Made by a program: the position numbers and the translations under genes
Assembly: GCA_025618425.1 (NCBI GenBank)
Contig: CM046847.1
Coordinates: 13,927,468-13,991,467 of the forward strand
Length of the DNA stretch: 64,000 bases
Direction: 5' to 3'
DNA from: Heliocidaris tuberculata
Lineage: Eukaryota > Echinodermata > Echinoidea > Camarodonta > Echinometridae
Shown here: positions 9,442 to 20,322 of the stretch, one piece after another
Numbering within the stretch: position 1 is the first letter of the stretch
How the letters are laid out: every line of letters starts with the position of its first letter
The notes under the pieces: generated by a model
Told to the model about the DNA's origin: nothing
What the model saw: the letters and a program-made list of their open reading frames with translations, nothing else
Database searches by the model: none

Positions 9442-12400
9442 TTACTGATCATCAAAGTTTGGCATTTCTAGGGGAGCAAGAGCAGGAGGAGTTTGAGGAA
9501 CAACTATCCTTGATGATGAATCAGTTGCAGATACTCTGTTACCAGAGGGTGCAAGTAAGCTGAAAGGAACGCTGAATTCATCCCCAAAGTCGGTTGCAGG
9601 GTGGTCCTGCTTTTCCCTCCGTTGGCTCTTCTGCGTTTCAAGCTCCTGCTCGAGTTCTTTGACCTTGTCCTTCAAGTGGTCATTCTCCTGCTGACAGTGT
9701 TCCATCTGTTCCAGCAGATTCACAACATGCTTCCTCATCTCCACGTTCTTTATCGCAAGCTCTTCTAATAGCACTTTGTCATCCACCTCCCTCTTTCTCC
9801 ACATTTGCTGTGGCTGCTGAGGTGCTTGTGTTTCTCTGTCTGGCCTTGCATCACCAGTACCAAAAGCCCTCAAGGCTTGGAGTACTTTCGTTAGGTCGGT
9901 AGAATGTCCTCATCTCCTTCTTATCACGCTCAGAGTATTCATTCAGACACTGTAATAGAGAGTCTGTGTCTTCAGAAGCTACTGATGGAAGAGACTCAAA
10001 ACTATCCGTTCGGCCTCTTCGATCTTCCTCACTCGCCAATGCAACTCCTGGAAATCTGGATGATACCAGCTCCATACTCTTTAGGCAGATTTCGTTGTCA
10101 CTCTCCTGACGTCCATCAACATCTTCATCTTTCTCTTCATCACTCCTATTTTCCTTTCCCGTAACTCCATTCTCTTGAGGCTTTGCACTTCCAGTTGGAG
10201 GTTCTCCAGGTTGAGTTTCTTTTCATCGAGCTGTTTCCTTTTGTTGACAAGATTTGGCATCTTGTCATAGTTTTCCTTCTGGAGCCTCAGGGAATGAAGG
10301 GCCACTGCATCTTTGGTTTTCTCCATGGCTTTCACGATATACTCTGGAAAAAAAGTTAAATACATGTATAGTAACATGATTTGTAAATCTCCATATTTTT
10401 CTCTGGTACCACACACAGATTACCATACAGATTGTATTTCAAGATGAAAAAATACTACAAAAAATGGACAAATAATGGAGGATTAATATATATAATTAAT
10501 AACAAACTTCAATTGATATGCTTGAACAAATAAAAGAGGAAGAAAAATGTTTCCTACAGCCCAAATGTTAAGAGTCCACATGTTGATTCTTCAAATAAGA
10601 GAAAGAAAGAGAGAGAGCGAGAGATGGATGGTATTTTACCTCTTACATATTACCAACGCTGGACAATGAAAATACCACCAAGCTTATATTTTTTTATACC
10701 TGATGCATTTTTGTAACTCTGCAGAGCTGCATCATGAAGTCCATTGTTCATCATTCTCTCTGCCTTTCGCTCACACTGATGGGCCTATAAACAGTGGGAA
10801 AGGTATAATTTATCACATAGGTAAACATTCATGCACTTATACATGTAAAAGGATGTATGGAAATCGAGACAGCTAGGTAATAACATTCATGGAATATTTC
10901 GGATCAACGTTGTTTTGGATGCATGATCTTTTAAAGTTCATATCCATTTAGATCTCTACTGTACTGTGTCTTGAAGTATTAAAAGCTGAGCAGGAAAAAA
11001 AATTCTTCCAATAGGCAATACTAAATGCTGTAACTTTCTGGCATTGCCATTTGCCTCTCATAATAGTGCTTCGGAATTTGGAACAGCAGTTAAAAGAAAT
11101 CAAGTATCTTGAGAACGGCGATCGGCTGTTGAAAACACTTATACATGTACAAGCTGATCTGAAGATAACCTTGTACTCCAGACTAGCTTTTACGGGTGAA
11201 TAGGCTTCAATAGCTTTTGTGTGTATCAGCAGGCCTTTTTCCAGTCTAAATCATTCATACACGAGAGGAAAATAATTATTTAAAATTTCACTTTCAATTC
11301 TGAATCCCCAAATTTGTGGCACAGTAAAGAGTTGAAGAGTCCCTGAATCAGGTAATCCAGCAAATTTAAGAAAATTAAATCTTGCTTAGAGCAATTTTGT
11401 TGTCTGCTACAACACCCGACGCGTTTTACTCCACTAGGAGTGTTGAGCCGTACCTATCAAGATCATGATCAAGATCAAGAATAACTCCAGGGAGCTCGAA
11501 CGCGTAGCGTTCGAGCTCCAGGTACAAATAACCGACGTCTGCATCGCCATGAGTTTGGTTAAATTCATTTGTTAGTTTTTGAAGGTAAGATGAAAATTTG
11601 TACTTACATGTCAGGATAATTACTTTATATATGCAGTAGGCTTTCAGATTTCACGATTTGACGATCATTTCGATGAAAAAAAGATAAATTTCCTCTCCGA
11701 GCCGATCTTTCCGCGTGTTGTATCGTTGATTCAAATGACTCGTATTCACGGTGTGCATGCAATTCAGCGCATGCGCATTGCGAATGCGAGTCATTTGCAT
11801 CGACGATACAACACGGGGAAAGATCGGCTCGGAGAGGAAATTTATCTTTTTTTCATCGAAATGATCGTCAAATCGTGAAATCTGAAAGCCTACTGCATAT
11901 ATAAAGTAATTATCCTGACATGTAAGTACAAATTTTCATCTTACCTTCAAAAACTAACAAATGAATTTAACCAAACTCATGGCGATGCAGACGTCGGTTA
12001 TTTGTACCTGGAGCTCGAACGCTACGCGTTCGAGCTCCCTGGAGTTAGATCAAGAACAGTGAATGTTGGACACACAGTCCCACATAGGCAAGGGAGTGGT
12101 TGAAAAAGGGGGTCGTCAAAGCTTTTTTTGTTTAAGTATCTTTTATTCATTTCTTTTATTCATTTCTTTTCAGTGAAAGCGGCACATACTCGTCTGTCCA
12201 ATATAGTGAGTGCCCAACCCCCCCCCCCCCCCCCCCCCCTCCCCCCGGTGGACTTCCCCTTAAAAAATATTCGCAATATTACATAAATCTTCACGCGTGG
12301 GACCGGTCACCGGCAGGTTTCGTGATCCCCATGCCATTAATTGGCATGCATATCCCATTTAGACTAAACTAAACTACTAACAAAATTATTTATTAACGTA

Positions 12401-12511
12401 TGGTCGATTTGGCCTTTTTTATATGTTTTCGTTTTAAATACTTACTCTATTGAGAGGAGAATCTGGATCCATTGGCATGATTACTTTCGTCTTTGGATGC
12501 ATTTTCGACAT
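9442..12511 (-). CDS. NRBF2: NRBF2-like protein (MIT domain and coiled coil), three exons, with two frameshifts in exon 3
   Basis: Exon 1 is 12511-12446 (22 codons, ending DPDSPLNR). Exon 2 is 10784-10700 (AHQCERKAERMMNNGLHDAA, then LQSYKNAS). Exon 3 is 10343-9442, opening EYIVKAMEKTKDA. All junctions use AG/GT in consistent phase. Exons 1-2 and the start of exon 3 match the NRBF2 N-terminal MIT domain (human: PLNLAHQQSRRAD). Later, DTDSLLQCL matches the family's acidic DPDTLL region, and DDKVLLEELAIKNVEMRKHV with a following leucine-rich coil matches its C-terminal coiled coil; NFDDQ and the stop lie at 9442-9444. NRBF2 binds ATG14/Beclin-1 in PI3K complex I and regulates autophagy. Exon 3 is readable only with frame changes near 10215-10224 (A-rich, one base apparently missing) and near 9895-9915. 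They could be assembly errors or real lesions. Introns are retained, so it is not a processed copy. Confidence 0.85.
11482..12047. mobile_element. 566-bp foldback element with 261-bp inverted arms (NRBF2 intron 1)
   Basis: The arms at 11482-11742 and 11787-12047 are nearly perfect reverse complements of equal length around a 44-bp spacer. The termini are TAACTCCAGGG / CCCTGGAGTTA. The direct repeat GATCAAGAA at 11473-11481 and 12048-12056 is a 9-bp target-site duplication. Each terminus carries its own perfect hairpin (stem GGAGCTCGAACGC, loop GTA or TAC) at 11491-11519 and 12010-12038. There is no ORF, so it is non-autonomous. A 9-bp duplication with long arms recalls Mutator-like or foldback elements; sea urchin TU elements are another comparison. 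Assignment is inference. Confidence 0.88.
12218..12246. repeat. poly-C tract
   Basis: A run of C of about 29 bases broken by one T at 12240, in NRBF2 intron 1 between the foldback element and exon 1. It is one of about two dozen C/G runs of 10 or more in the window. Confidence 0.9.
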
Positions 12512-12865
12512 TGTTATTATTCTGAATGCCCATGCGCATGCGCACACCACGTCGACAACTCGACTTGTGATTCCTGACTGAAAATACCCTTCCGCTTTAT
12601 CAATTATTACCCTTCCGCTTTTATCAATTATAGCCTATAGGCCTATATCGATGAGGCCTATGAACTGAATTCCCTTCTAGAAAATTAGATATCTTTACTT
12701 TAGCAGATGTTGTTGAATTTTTTCCTCTTCAGTTGTTTTTGTTTTGTTTTTTGACGTATAATGTCAATAAACAAGAGTCAAATAAGGAAATAAGGAAGTG
12801 ATTCAAGACGGTGTCCAAGATTACAAAGAAGAAAAAGAAATTGAGAAGAAGGAAGAAGAAGAGAG

Positions 12866-13119
12866 AAGAAGAAGAAGAAGAAGAAGAAGAAGAAGAAGAA
12901 GAAGAAGAAGAAGAAGAAGAAGAAGAAGAAGAAGAAGAAGAAGAAGAAGAAGAAGAAGAAGAAGAAGAAGAAGAAGGTAATTGGATTAGCTAAAAGAAGA
13001 AGAAGAAGAAGAAGAAGAAGAAGAAGAAGAAGAAGAAGAAGAAGAAGAAGAAGAAGAAGAAGAAGAAGAAGAAGAAGAAGAAGAAGAAGAAGAAGAAGAA
13101 GAAGAAGAAGAAGAAGAAG
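12866..13119 (+). repeat. long (GAA)n microsatellite, two blocks
   Basis: Near-pure GAA at 12866-12975 and 12995-13119, split by a short non-repeat segment (ggtaattggattagct). The long Arg, Glu and Leu ORFs here are artefacts of the repeat. Read on the minus strand it is a TTC/CTT tract immediately 3' of a decayed RTE-like element, so it may have grown from that element's tail. Confidence 0.95.
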
Positions 13120-13120
13120 C

Positions 13121-13620
13121 TTAGAAGAAGAGAATCTATAACTTCTCCGGGTTACTGAGGTTGACTGCAACAATTTTCCACAAATCTCTGTTCTGTACCA
13201 TTCTAGTACACTCTTGTGCAGTGTTTTTCCACTCCCAAAAAGTGTTCCCAATTAAGTTCCCAGTTCGTTCTCGGCTTCTCTCTTGGTCTAGTACCTTCTA
13301 CTCTCCCTTCCAATTTAACATATCTTTCAAGATACTCTGATGTCTTTTGGTGTAACCAAAGCATTTTGCCTTTCTTTCCTTAACTATATAGTACTATCAG
13401 GGTAGTTTGTTTAAGCCTTGCCATGCACAATATTTCTTTGTTAGTTTTCATCTGTTTCCCACCATGATATTCTCATTTCTTACCATTCCCTGGCCCACAT
13501 TTCAAATGATGTGATTTTCTTTTCCATAGTCTGGGTTACTGTCCGTGTTTCTGCTCCATACAACATAGCAGACCAGACACAGCAAGTGCAAATTTCATCT
13601 TTCTTGCTGTAGATAAGTCT
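13121..13620 (-). mobile_element. decayed RTE-like non-LTR retrotransposon, 3' end of RT ORF
   Basis: On the minus strand, conceptual translation in shifting frames gives MLYGAETRTVTQTMEKKI (about 13570-13515), a TRPREKPRTNW segment (about 13290-13260) and MVQNRDLWKIVAVNLSNPEK (about 13205-13145). This order is typical of the C-terminal part of RTE-type endonuclease/reverse transcriptase proteins: LYGAETWT, a basic GRPRTRW-like segment, then an AQDR-W-I-V tail. Stops and frameshifts make it a relic. A GAA microsatellite lies where its 3' tail would be. Confidence 0.6.
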
Positions 13621-13963
13621 TTCATTGCCAGGAATAATAATAACATTGTTATATGTTGCTCACTGTGATTGCCAGATAAACTATTATGAGAAAACAGACA
13701 CTTTTAATTAAATACTATACCTATATACGGTGATATGATAGCACAATGTTCATTGAAGTGAACAATATCAACATCTGCTCCCACCCAATCCGTCATTCCT
13801 TGGATTGCAATGAGCATTATGTAAGGCCTCATTGCTTTCGCAGCTTTAAAATTGGCCCCTCTCCCACAATCATGGATTCTGAATTTTAATTATTAATGAA
13901 TAATTTTTTATTCATTTGTTTTTACATAATTGTGTAATATGTATTATGTACACATATATATAG

Positions 13964-14248
13964 GCGGGCGGATCAAGGATTTTATAAGTCGGGACAGTGG
14001 ACACTATTGCAAAAAAAAAAAAAAAAATCTCTGACAAACAGGTGCCCTTTTTGGTCGCAAATTTAAAAGGGGTGGGGCACGAGAAAACAGTTATGGGGAA
14101 TATTTTGTGTGTATATTTTGCGTGTCTGGATTTTATATCAATAAATTTGAATTTGAATTTGAATTTGAATTTGTATACAAGAGATATGTCAGACTGGGTT
14201 TTAAAAGGGGCACGTCCCCCCCCCCCCCCCCCCCCTCTGCCGCCACTG
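13964..14248. mobile_element. probable short DNA element ending in poly-C and GCCGCCACTG
   Basis: The segment begins GGCGGGCGGATCAAGGATTTT and ends at a 20-base poly-C run (14216-14235) followed by TCTGCCGCCACTGT. It contains a (TTTGAA)n run at 14141-14175, which resembles a LINE 3' tail. The same GGCGGATC / CCGCCACT end words recur elsewhere in the window. Boundaries are uncertain. Confidence 0.4.
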
Positions 14249-14984
14249 TACGTGTAAAACTCTCATCTTCCTGGTGTATGTTACATTATTTATTGTAAAA
14301 AAAGAGATGAACACATACAGATCGTATAGGATCTATTGAAATTGAAATTTCAATAAATTTTTTGTTTTTGAATAGGATCTCTACGAGTTAAACGAAAAAA
14401 CGCCATCTTGAGTTATTATTGGAACACAGTTTTAGTGCACGACGTAGTGAAGCAGTCCAATTTGAATGACCTAAAATCATCATTAGATCAGACAATCTAC
14501 TCTACGGTAAACTGTTTCTGAGTCTGATGAAGTCTGATACTCTCTTATTATGGCAAACATATTTCAGAGGCATGAGACCTAGAATTATTTACTTTTCTTT
14601 ACAAAAGAAGCTATATAACATCTTTCAGATAATTCTTGGATAACTTATTTTTGCTTTTCATATACTATTTTGGTAAATTTGACATTGGTTCTTGAATGTT
14701 GACCCTCACCCCTTTTCGTGTTCATTGCCACTCATTAATTACGATAGAATATGACTAGCATAATAGGTCATTAGACTTAATAATGATTAAACGCTATGAA
14801 AATATTCAACACTTTTACAGAATGTTACTCATCACTCGAATACACGAATTTGTATCCACATGGTATCCAACTTGTTTATTTTTTTTTCTTATAAGGTCAT
14901 TTGTATATTATATATTGTATCGTATATATTCTGTATCCTGTATTTTAGTACTGTAAATTGTTTGGCAAATCTTTCACAATGCAG

Positions 14985-15040
14985 CCTTTGGCTGCGAAGA
15001 AACTTCAATAAATAAACTTACCATTTCAATTACAATGACA
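14985..15040 (+). mobile_element. possible LINE 3' end fragment
   Basis: A short stretch ending CTTCAATAAATAAACTTACC and then degenerate CAATT words resembles the 3' ends of CR1/L2-like elements elsewhere in the window. There is no coding part. Low confidence. Confidence 0.3.
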
Positions 15041-16040
15041 ATTATAATAATGATCAGACCACATGGATAATACAGGAACTTAGTGTAGAATTTTAATAAC
15101 GAACTGGATATACCCCGTAGTATAGACGAAACGAAATTAGACGAACTGGATACAAGACGAATTTACATTGGACCAAACGGCAATAAACGTGTGTGGGCGG
15201 GGGTAATTGCAGAGATCATTTAACAAATTGTCTACATTTATTCACATATGTTGAACAAAAAGCTGTCTGGAATCATGGACAATATCCTTTAGGCATATAC
15301 TCCTTCACTCATTCCAGACAAAATCGTGAAATTAGTGTCCAATGATTTCCCCGACCATGATCTTGACAGCGATTTGGTAGATAGGCCCCATCATCATTGG
15401 CTCAAATCTCGCCATTTTTCCACGTCGCCCCCTAAAAAGCTCGTTAAAGAGGTGACGAAAACAATTACAAGGTGTCGTTGGAATTTGCCCCTTCGACGAA
15501 GCCATTCTGACACGATCTGGTTGATTAAATCTCTTTGAGCATGTTTAGAGTGAATATATGTCCGTCTTTATGCCTGATATATCACCAGACGATGTTTTCT
15601 TCGTTTTCGATAACAAATGCAATTCTTTACAGTAAGTATTAAAGACATTAAACGTGCGAAAAAGGATATTGAAAAGCGGACATTAATTTTACGCTACATT
15701 ACCAATAATCCCATTTCCTCAATGATTGTATCTTAATACATCGTGTGAGAAAAAAAAAAAAAAAAAACTAAGAAAGAAAGAAAGAAAGTAGGATATCCAT
15801 TTTCAACCCCAAGTTTCTTAGAGATCACACCAGACAGACTAAATCTAACAATTAAACTTGTAGCCCATGTTGTTCTCTTTCAATTTCATAGGCTGAGCAA
15901 GCTATTGTCAAAGATGGCTTAGCATAGAATTTTGCCCCAAACATATCAGATTTATTACTGCCCATACAGGATTTGGATACGTTGTCTGCCCAAGGTTTTG
16001 CTAAATAGTCAAAGTCGAATTACTGTGTACCAACTTTAAC

Positions 16041-16249
16041 ATGGTTAAAACATGGACGGATCCTGGGGGCCCAAACCGTGGCGGCCCGCATGGAGAAAAA
16101 CACCCAAACTCTGAAAGACAAACCCGTTTAAAGGGTAGTACAGTCTGTTTGTGTCGTTTTGTTTGTTTGTTTGTTTGTTTGTTTGTTTGTTTGTTTGTTT
16201 GTTTTTTGTTTTTTGTTGTTTTTTTTGTTTTGTTTTTTGAGAGAGAGAA

Positions 16250-16282
<33 letters not shown>

Positions 16283-16376
16283 TGTTTGTTTATTTATTTA
16301 TTTATTGTTCTTGTTGCTTGTCGTTGATTTCTCGGGACAAGTGCCCCCGGTTATAGAATCCTTGGTCCGCCACTAA
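16041..16376. repeat. low-complexity block (GTTT, GA, TTTA) between GGATCC/CCGCCACT words
   Basis: (GTTT)n at about 16157-16206 and (GA)n at about 16239-16282 are followed by a TTTA run. A GGACGGATCCTGGGGGC word lies on the left and TTGGTCCGCCACTAAC on the right, so the block may be the expanded interior of a short DNA element. The Cys/Phe-rich ORF is repeat translation. Confidence 0.5.
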
Positions 16377-16392
16377 CAACCGCGTAGCCATG

Positions 16393-16508
16393 CGGGGGTG
16401 ATTCACTAACAGCTAAAATCAATTTTTGAAAGCTGTAGACCAATCAAATCATCAGAAAATTGATTTTATCTAACTTAAAATTGATTTTAGCTGTTAGTGA
16501 ATCACACC
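16393..16508. mobile_element. palindromic MITE (GTGATTCACTAACAGC ends)
   Basis: The left arm GTGATTCACTAACAGCTAAA and right arm TTTAGCTGTTAGTGAATCAC are perfect complements. The inner ATCAATTTT/AAAATTGAT continues the stem, and a centre with GACCAATCAAATC follows. About 116 bp, ending in a poly-C tract. The plan (long stem, CCAATCA at the loop) is like MITE family A although the sequence differs. Confidence 0.8.
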
Positions 16509-16975
16509 CCCCCCCCCCCCCCCAATTTTAGGGGGCGGCGGTTGTGAGCACCCGAAGCGTGCTCTCCAGGGGGGCTGGGTGTAGGGAGGGAGAGTTTCCC
16601 CCTTCCCGCGCGAAGCGCGAAAGCTTTGCCTTTGACGTTTTTGCAAATATGAGAGAAATTTAGATGATGGCTGGTATACATATATAGCACCTTATTTTTA
16701 AGGGAAAAGTTAGTTCGACGTACACCCTGACTGCTTTTCAATTATTTGGACGCAATACAGCATGTAAAATTTTGACGTTTTAGCAAATTTTGAGAGAAAG
16801 ATAAGGGCTCTTATAGCACCGTTTTAGGCTTTTTTTCTCTCACTCCCCCCCCCCCCCCCCATTTTCGCTCTCGCTTTTTTTTTGGGGGGGGGCGAGCGCC
16901 TCCATCGCCCCCCCCCCCCGGCTATGCGCCTGGCCACTAATTACTTTGCATTTATTTTACTTCTTTCTTTTCAAC

Positions 16976-17330
16976 GGGGGGGAGGGGGGGGGGGGGGGGT
17001 ATGTTTTTCCTAAGGTTCATAATTCAGCACAAAATTCCCATATATCAGAGGGTTTATAATTCCAGAAATGAAATAGGTCCATAATTCTGAACACTTGCTG
17101 CATTACTCCGAAGATTCAAAATTCCCAAGGTTTGTTTATCCGAAGGTTCGTATATAATGAAATAGGGTTCAATAATTCCAAAAATGAATCAGGATTCAGT
17201 ATTCCGAAGATTGGTCATTCAGAAAATGATAAAGGGCTCTATTGAATTTTCGGAATTATGAACCCTATTTTGATTTCGGAATTACGAACTCTATTTCATT
17301 TTTAGTATCATGATGCCTATTTAATTTCAC
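16976..17330. repeat. TTCCGAA-type minisatellite array 1, next to poly-G
   Basis: A G tract (16976-16999) is followed by degenerate tandem words such as GGTTCATAATTC, AAAATGAAATAGG and ATTCCGAAGATT, which turn into the reverse orientation near 17220-17330 (GAATTATGAACCCTATTT). It is related to the arrays at 34255-34560 and 35455-35855. Confidence 0.75.
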
Positions 17331-17572
17331 CTGCTGCAAAAGCTAGTCTGGCGACGCCAGTGCCCGTAGCGATAGAAAACACGTTTTCCCTTGGACGGGG
17401 GAAAAATGGCCATTGGAACTCTCAAAAAAAATTTGTTTTGAACAAAATGATGCCAATTGTTATGAATAGCTTCAATTCGTCATAAATACTTGTATGACTT
17501 GCTGACAAATCCGAACCACGCTTCCCACGCTGTTATTATGTCAACAAAAGAAAAAAAAAAAGAAAAGGAAAA

Positions 17573-17634
17573 GTGCACGTTGCCCCAAGAACTCGTGAGC
17601 ATTTCACGTGGCGTAACAATCACCGTGTTCTCCA
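17573..17634 (+). repeat. dispersed ~60-bp repeat, copy 1
   Basis: GTGCACGTTGCCCCAAGAAC and about 40 following bases, including CACGTGGCGT, recur at 33104-33165 with only one mismatch in the first 43 bases. A partial copy at 24101 breaks into a poly-C run after GTGCACGTTGCC. No function is recognised. Confidence 0.7.
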
Positions 17635-18364
17635 GTTTGCCTATAGTTTCCTGACCCATGTACTCTATTTTGTGCGGAAACATAACTATGCAAAAACATA
17701 GAGAGACAGAAATAAAGAAAGAAGAAGGAAACAACTTAGTTTCAACACCAGCTTAATCCAGCTTCATCTTTGTGAACTATTCATTAAAGATATTAAAGGG
17801 GTACTTTCTCCTTTTTGTAGAAACAAAAAATGAAATGAAGAAAGAAAGAAAGAAAGAGAGAACAAGAATTAAATTCAATTTCAGTACCATTTAAACCCAA
17901 TTTCATCTTTGTGAACTGCTCAATAAATATATTTAAGGATACTTTTTTTTAAGAGGAAAAATAATTATGCAAGAACATACAAAGAGAGAAAGAAAGAACA
18001 AGAAAAGAATTCAATTTCAGCACCATCTATCCAACTTTCATCTTGGTGAACTACACATGTACTCAGCGAAGATAAGGAGTAGTATATGGAGGGTGTGGCA
18101 TCAGAGGCCTACTTGGCAAGGAAACAAAATAGTATTTATTATATAGTTCTACTTTACGAATAATACTACGGAAACAAATATTATTACAAGTGCATTTTCT
18201 TTTGTCCAAAGTTATTCCCAATTCTTCTTTTTAAAGAATGTAATAGCAATAAATGTAATAGTAATAGCCTCAGTAAACATGGTAAATATGTGGTAGTGAA
18301 ATCAGTTGCAAAATATTTGGAGATTAAAAGGATAAAATAATGATAGCACACATTGTATATCCAG

Positions 18365-18565
18365 AATGATTTTTTTTTTTTTTTTTTTTTTTACTAAGAG
18401 TAACTATTGCAAAAGAGAAATAAACCTCATACATGTCACATGGTACAATTAAAAAAAACATAGGAGTCTCCTTACATCAGCAATGAGAAAACAGAGAGAG
18501 AGAAAGAGAGAAAAGGAGAGAGAGAGAGAGAGAAAGAAAGAGAGAGAGAGAGAGAGAGAGTGAAT
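18365..18565. repeat. poly-T tract and GA microsatellite
   Basis: A poly-T run near 18370-18392 and an interrupted (GA)n at 18492-18560. The flanking 17640-19330 is AT-rich noncoding sequence with scattered GAAA runs and no identifiable gene. A possible LINE-like 3' end (ggaaaataaaaccaaccaac) lies near 19202-19222. Confidence 0.6.
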
Positions 18566-19487
18566 GAACAGATGAGCAGGTTGTCTTTTGAAAGCGTGGG
18601 TTGCAACACACACCCTTTCTTCCCCCACAGGGATTTGTTATAGGATTAGGTGATTTTGTTTTATCGTATAGCTACCGATCAAACTTAAATGTGAAATATT
18701 ATAGCTTTTATCATCAAAATTAATCACGAGAACTTAAATTATGGCATGTATGTGATTTATACAAAATGTACCTATTTCTCGAAATTAAGATTTAGAATGG
18801 TTTAATTGAATAGTCTTTAATTAAAATGAATGTAATGGAATCGGATTCACTGCAAAGAGAGAAACAATACTATATTATGTATTGTCGAAACGGAATAAAA
18901 GTGGAATAGAGCCCACATTTCTTTCTCTCTTTTTTTTTCCTTTAAAAGAAGGGAGTGTGCCCAATTTCTTTGTAAAATTATTATGAGCATCTTCATGAAA
19001 AAACACAATACATGTATACCATTTCATACATTTTTATTGTGTGTGTGCATCGGCAAGAAGAAGAACAATACTTTAAAAAAAATAAAATTTATCTCTAGGA
19101 AGATCTGGATCGCTGTAATAGGGATAACAAAGCCATTATGAATAGAGCTTTGTTAATTCTTGCTTTATATATTTGGATGTATATGTATTCGATGTGTTTT
19201 CGGAAAATAAAACCAACCAACCAGACAATTAATATACAGAGTTCCCCTCGATTCGACTCACAGGGAGCAAATGTAGTCGAGAGTGGTATACCATGAACAT
19301 TTCCAGTGGCAAAGCGTACATGGGTCCAGTCACTGAAGGGGCACTGGCAGCATGGAGGGGGGGGGGGGGTCTTACTAGGTGGATGAAATACGAATTGACA
19401 AGGACGCCGATTAGGGGGGGGTGAGCGGGAATCTTGTCATCTTCTTTTCACGGTCCATTTTCACCTCTCCGTTTTTCTCTGTCTGTC

Positions 19488-19620
19488 TTTCTCTGTCTTT
19501 CTCTCTCTCTCTCTCTCCCCCCCTCCCACTCCCTCACTTTCTCTCTCTTACTTTCTTTCTCTCTCTCTCCTTTTTCTTTTTTTTTTTTTTGCCATTCGTT
19601 GGGGGGGGGGGGCACGTGCC
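19488..19620. repeat. CT microsatellite followed by poly-T and poly-G
   Basis: (CT)n-rich sequence at 19488-19570, poly-T at about 19577-19590 and a G run at about 19600-19611, then GCACGTGCCCCCGTATATAC and CGCCACTTGAC. The Ser/Leu/Phe-rich ORFs in both orientations are repeat translation. Confidence 0.8.
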
Positions 19621-20322
19621 CCCGTATATACGCCACTTGACATTTCAATATACAGATATATGAATGTCAAATAAGCTAGCTGCTAAATGAATGTTGTTAA
19701 TGGTTTGGGTAGGAGGAGATTGTAGTGCGATCAGGCGATCGATTATCTTTCTTTCTTTCTTTCTTTTTTAATTTTGTTTATTTATCATTAAAAATTTGTG
19801 ATTTTATTCGCTCCATCACGATCTACAGCGCCACAAGCCAATCATGAATATCTAAACAGATATTTATAACGATACTATCAGGTAAGTTTAGAATCAAGGC
19901 GCTGTGATCTTCTGAAAAGATAGAAGAGACAATTAAGGAGAAGGGCAGACGGAAGAAGCCATTCAACGATGGACTATTTCGTCATCAAGAGTCATACTGC
20001 CAACGACTGACTTAAAATCAGTCCTCTGATTCGAGGAAACGGCACTCCTCATAATAATGTCATGTATGAAATAAAGGTTTATAAATCAAAGAAATGTAAT
20101 AATACCAACAATAGCAAAGTCTTTCAAGTCTTTCATTTCAATATTATGTTGTATTGCCCATAGAAATCACGTTCGGTTTATGTAATAATTATGTCACCTT
20201 AACGTTCGCACATTTCAACAGGCCATTCAAATTGCCTTAGGTCGATTTTTTTATAGTCTTTACGATCGTGTTGATTATACCAAAACTTCAGGGATGCGAT
20301 AATAAATGAATAAAACAATTAA

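Noticed and set aside
12778..13251. Leu/Phe-rich 157-codon minus ORF and Arg/Glu-rich ORFs in the same place
   Set aside because: Translations of the GAA/TTC microsatellite; only the short non-repeat part echoes a decayed RTE-like element.
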